Positions 61,392 through 64,000 of a stretch of DNA of 64,000 bases are shown here, piece by piece. The notes below the pieces were generated by a model. The model had not been told where the DNA came from, made no database searches, and saw only the letters and a program-made list of their open reading frames with translations. The position numbers and the translations under genes are program-made. This DNA is from CAZSSM01 sp964609385 (GTDB lineage Bacteria > Planctomycetota > Planctomycetia > Isosphaerales > Isosphaeraceae): assembly GCA_964609385.1 (NCBI GenBank), contig CAZSSM010000006.1:76088-140087 (forward strand), written 5' to 3'. Position 1 is the stretch's first letter. Every line of letters starts with the position of its first letter.

Positions 61392-63320
61392 GTGATCGAT
61401 CCCCTGAGCGGTCTGGCGGTCCTGGGCTGTCTGCTCGTCGGGTACCTGGTCGGTTCGATCCCGACGGGCTACCTGCTGGTCCGGATCCTTAAAGGGGTCG
61501 ACATTCGGACGGTCGGTTCGGGCAACATCGGCGCGACGAACGTAGGCCGCGTGCTCGGTCCTCGCTACTTCCTGATCGTCTTCCTGCTCGATGCTCTCAA
61601 AGGGTCCGGCCCGACCTTGGCCTTGCCGATGCTGGCCGCCGCCTGGACCGACGCCTCCCCATTGGTCGTCGGGGTCTTGGTGGCCCTGAGCACGGTCCTG
61701 GGACACAACTACACGATCTATCTGAAGTTCCGGGGGGGCAAGGGTGTGGCGACCAGCGCGGGCGTCGTGGCCGCCTTGGTGCCGATCCCGTTCCTCGCAG
61801 CGGTCCTCGGGTTCGTGATCGTCTTGGCGATCTGTCGGTACGTCTCACTCTCCAGCATCCTCGGCGGGGCCTGCTTGCTGGTCGTCTACTTCGCAAGGAC
61901 CCCATCGCCGTTCCTCGGCGATCAGGCATTGCTCTCCGGGACGCTCCTGCTGATGGAGACGTTGATCATCGTCCGCCATCGGGCCAACCTCGGGCGCATC
62001 GCCCGCGGCGAGGAGCCGAAGATCTTCCGACGCGCGCGCACGAATCCACAGGCCCCCAATGACGCCCCCTCGACCCCGACCGGATCGATCACGCCGGAAC
62101 TGCTCGTCGGCTTGGTGGCGGCCGTTGCCTTGGTCATCGCATTGGCGATTCTGGTCTGGAACCGATCGGGTGTCGGAGAGGAGGCCCAGGTCGGCCCTTG
62201 GGCGATCCGGATCGCCGATCAGGACTGGAGCGGTGCGCAACGCGCCGACCGTGTCGCCTTCTTCGAGAGAGGGCGTCGTGTGGCCCTCTCCTGTCCGCGC
62301 TATCAGCAGGTCCTGCTCTACGAGATCGATGAAGACGACCGGCTCGGTACCCCGAAGACGATCGATCTGAACGACCAACCGGTCGCCCTGGTCGACCTCG
62401 GCGACCGGATCGGGATCCTTCAGCGACCTCGAGGGGATCGTCGCCATATCGAGCCCGGGTTCCTCGACGTCTTCGAGAGCGATGGGACGCAAAGCCCGAT
62501 CCCGCGCCTGGTCGTCGGCTGCTACCCCGACGACGTGGCGCGTCGGGACGACGGGAGGATCGTTGTGCTGACCTCCGGTCGCGCTGAGGGAGATTCCGAT
62601 AAACCCGCGCCTCGAGTTGCCGTCTTCGAACTCCTCGAAGGGTCGGCGGGATGGAACGAGGTCGACACGTACGCGATCACCACGCCCGGCGATCCGACTC
62701 GGCTCGCCGTCCCGCCCGCAGGGAGTCGGTTGGCGATCGTCATGGGTCAGACCGAACGGATCATCGTGATCGACCGCAATGCCCTTGACCCGATCGAAGC
62801 GGTTGTCGAACTGCCGAGGGAGTTGCCGAGGGCGATCCGATTCGGCCCGGACGGCGACCTCGTCTCGACGTCGTTGAGCCGTCCGGGGGCCACCTGGACC
62901 GAGTTCTCGACGACCTCAGAGACTTTGAAAGGAACATCCCTCCACGGGTCCGAGCCGCTCGCCGACCTCGAAGGGCTAGCCCACATGATTGAGCCCGATT
63001 CGTTCGAGGTGACCTGGATCGCCCTGGCGCCGGAGGCTTCCGAACTGGTCGGGGTGGCGATTCGTTCTTCAGAGGGTATCGCGACATTGGGCTCGGCCGG
63101 ACGGGGTCGAGCCGCCTTGGCGATCCGAGGACGCCTGGGCTTGTCGGGCGTTCGACCGATCGCGATGGATCACGATCCGACGCACCGACGCCTCGCCATC
63201 GCCCACCGCGATGGTGGGGGGATCACGCTCCTGACCTATCGGCGCGTCGATCGGACTGGAACGTCGATCGATCGAGAACCGGTAATGACGGCGGTCCCCG
63301 AGCCGAATCGGATAAGATAG
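61392..63320 (+). CDS. plsY: Glycerol-3-phosphate acyltransferase PlsY fused to a large C-terminal domain
   Basis: 642 residues from the GTG at 61392 (CCGGAGT nine bases upstream), three times the normal 200-220. Residues 1-210 are complete PlsY: five membrane segments and the motifs GSIPTGYLLVR, SGNIGATNVGR and GHNYTIYLKFRGGKGVAT. PlsY acylates glycerol-3-phosphate with acyl-phosphate, the first step of phospholipid synthesis. Residues 233-255 form another membrane segment. The remaining 385 residues are rich in beta-strands with repeated R-x-A/V-hydrophobic blades, like a beta-propeller, probably periplasmic or membrane-facing. I know no function for the fusion. A frameshift joining two genes is unlikely, as the frame is continuous. 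Confidence 0.88.
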   Translation: MIDPLSGLAVLGCLLVGYLVGSIPTGYLLVRILKGVDIRTVGSGNIGATNVGRVLGPRYFLIVFLLDALKGSGPTLALPMLAAAWTDASPLVVGVLVALSTVLGHNYTIYLKFRGGKGVATSAGVVAALVPIPFLAAVLGFVIVLAICRYVSLSSILGGACLLVVYFARTPSPFLGDQALLSGTLLLMETLIIVRHRANLGRIARGEEPKIFRRARTNPQAPNDAPSTPTGSITPELLVGLVAAVALVIALAILVWNRSGVGEEAQVGPWAIRIADQDWSGAQRADRVAFFERGRRVALSCPRYQQVLLYEIDEDDRLGTPKTIDLNDQPVALVDLGDRIGILQRPRGDRRHIEPGFLDVFESDGTQSPIPRLVVGCYPDDVARRDDGRIVVLTSGRAEGDSDKPAPRVAVFELLEGSAGWNEVDTYAITTPGDPTRLAVPPAGSRLAIVMGQTERIIVIDRNALDPIEAVVELPRELPRAIRFGPDGDLVSTSLSRPGATWTEFSTTSETLKGTSLHGSEPLADLEGLAHMIEPDSFEVTWIALAPEASELVGVAIRSSEGIATLGSAGRGRAALAIRGRLGLSGVRPIAMDHDPTHRRLAIAHRDGGGITLLTYRRVDRTGTSIDREPVMTAVPEPNRIR

Positions 63321-63431
63321 GAAAGTCGTGGCCCGAGCCCCACTCCGAGACACCCGATCCGGGTGGAGTGAACACAGGCCGATCCGATCAACGAATCGAC
63401 CGTCTCGACCGCAAACTGATTGAGTGGAACG

Positions 63432-64000
63432 ATGGAACGCGAGCGTGTCGCGCGACCGAGACGGTTCTGTCCGATGTGTCGTCGACGGTATGAAGACCCG
63501 AACACCCTGCTCTGCGCCTATTGCGGCGAGACGCTGCTCGATCAGGGATATTGCCCGGTCTGCGAGGGCCATCACCGTCGGGCCGTGGGCGAACCCTGCC
63601 CCAAGCACGATGTGCCGCTGATCGCCGTGGAACCGGGCGAACTAAGCCGGACTGATTCATCGAACGACCCGGGACGTTGGTCGCTCCTGGCTCGGTTCCG
63701 GCACGAATTGGAGGCCCAGATCGCCCGGAACTGCCTCGAGGCCGCCGGGATCCGGACCCTCGTTCGCGGCAATCGCTCGGCCGAACTGCTGGGTGTTGCC
63801 GACCGGATGGGGACGCTCCTGTTGGTTCCCGAGGAGGACGTCCGCGTCGCGCGATCGACACTAGATCATGCCTTCGATGACCGGAATTCGGCCCTGGAAA
63901 TGTCCGGCCTCGTTGAGGCGTCGCCAGCACCCGAGCCAACCCATGAGTCGACTCGAAGTCGCCTTTGGACCGTGGTCCGGATCGTCATCGTCCTCGGGCT
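63432..64000 (+). CDS. Zinc-ribbon/DUF2007-like membrane protein, N-terminal part (runs off right edge)
   Basis: The frame is open from the ATG at 63432 to the window end (189 codons). Residues 12-60 hold two zinc ribbons: FCPMCRRRY and LLCAYCGE, then GYCPVCEGH with a later Cys-Pro-Lys-His. Residues 90-145 (EAQIARNCLEAAGIRTLVRG, then LLVPEEDVRVARSTLD) look like DUF2007, a small domain called putative signal-transducing protein that resembles PII-like folds. A hydrophobic segment begins at about 183. Function unknown. It follows plsY by 111 bases on the same strand. Confidence 0.7.
   Translation, partial: MERERVARPRRFCPMCRRRYEDPNTLLCAYCGETLLDQGYCPVCEGHHRRAVGEPCPKHDVPLIAVEPGELSRTDSSNDPGRWSLLARFRHELEAQIARNCLEAAGIRTLVRGNRSAELLGVADRMGTLLLVPEEDVRVARSTLDHAFDDRNSALEMSGLVEASPAPEPTHESTRSRLWTVVRIVIVLG

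Overview
The window is a high-GC (roughly 60-65% by eye), densely coded stretch of a diderm bacterial chromosome. The gene set points to a planctomycete, most likely of the Isosphaeraceae or a near relative. Pointers are many GTG starts, TAT-type signal peptides on secreted enzymes, two DUF1080 proteins, a VWA/DUF3520 lipoprotein, several TolC-like outer membrane proteins, lipid A/LPS genes and two GroEL paralogues. This assignment is inference from gene content; no 16S gene is present.

Left part (1-16.5 kb). The 5' end of a BamA-type outer membrane protein gene and a secreted dienelactone hydrolase are followed by the most striking structure of the window: a direct tandem duplication of 3,693 bp (1748-5440 and 5441-9133). 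Each copy carries a MacB/LolD-type ABC ATPase and a TolC-like outer membrane protein. The junction and outer ends share the 8-mer CCGACGCG, and the copied 5' end of the neighbouring PcfJ-like gene is left as a truncated remnant. After the intact PcfJ-like gene come a membrane methyltransferase-like protein, a BCP peroxiredoxin, a TAT-exported intradiol dioxygenase, two unrecognised proteins, and a Y-family DNA polymerase followed by a short SRAP-like protein.

Middle (16.5-42.8 kb). A cluster for sugar or glycan catabolism has a TIM-barrel isomerase/epimerase, a metallophosphoesterase, a sialate O-acetylesterase, a PhyH dioxygenase, a BNR/sialidase-like protein and two DUF1080 proteins. It is interrupted by an HTH-plus-membrane protein and a lower-GC leucine-rich-repeat protein. 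Next are the two-gene agmatine-to-putrescine route (aguB-aguA), a VWA lipoprotein, a pseudouridine synthase, pyrK, a UvrB/UvrC-motif protein, a glucuronate-isomerase-like protein whose reading frame lacks any normal start codon before its metal site, tRNA-Lys(CTT), a DUF4058 protein, a CPBP protease, a MATE exporter and a nitroreductase.

Right part (42.8-64 kb). A chaperone block has the unusual order groEL-groES-groEL, then dnaJ, grpE, an FmdB-type zinc ribbon and yacG. Convergent to it is a third TolC-like gene with a clear intrinsic terminator. After a DUF962/Mpo1-like gene comes a co-directional run for envelope lipid and LPS assembly: lpxK, heptosyltransferase-like, NAD-dependent epimerase, GT39-like membrane glycosyltransferase, LPS kinase-like, GT4, sugar nucleotidyltransferase, and plsY fused to a large extra domain. 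A zinc-ribbon/DUF2007-like gene runs off the right end.

No CRISPR array, insertion sequence, rRNA gene or prophage was seen.
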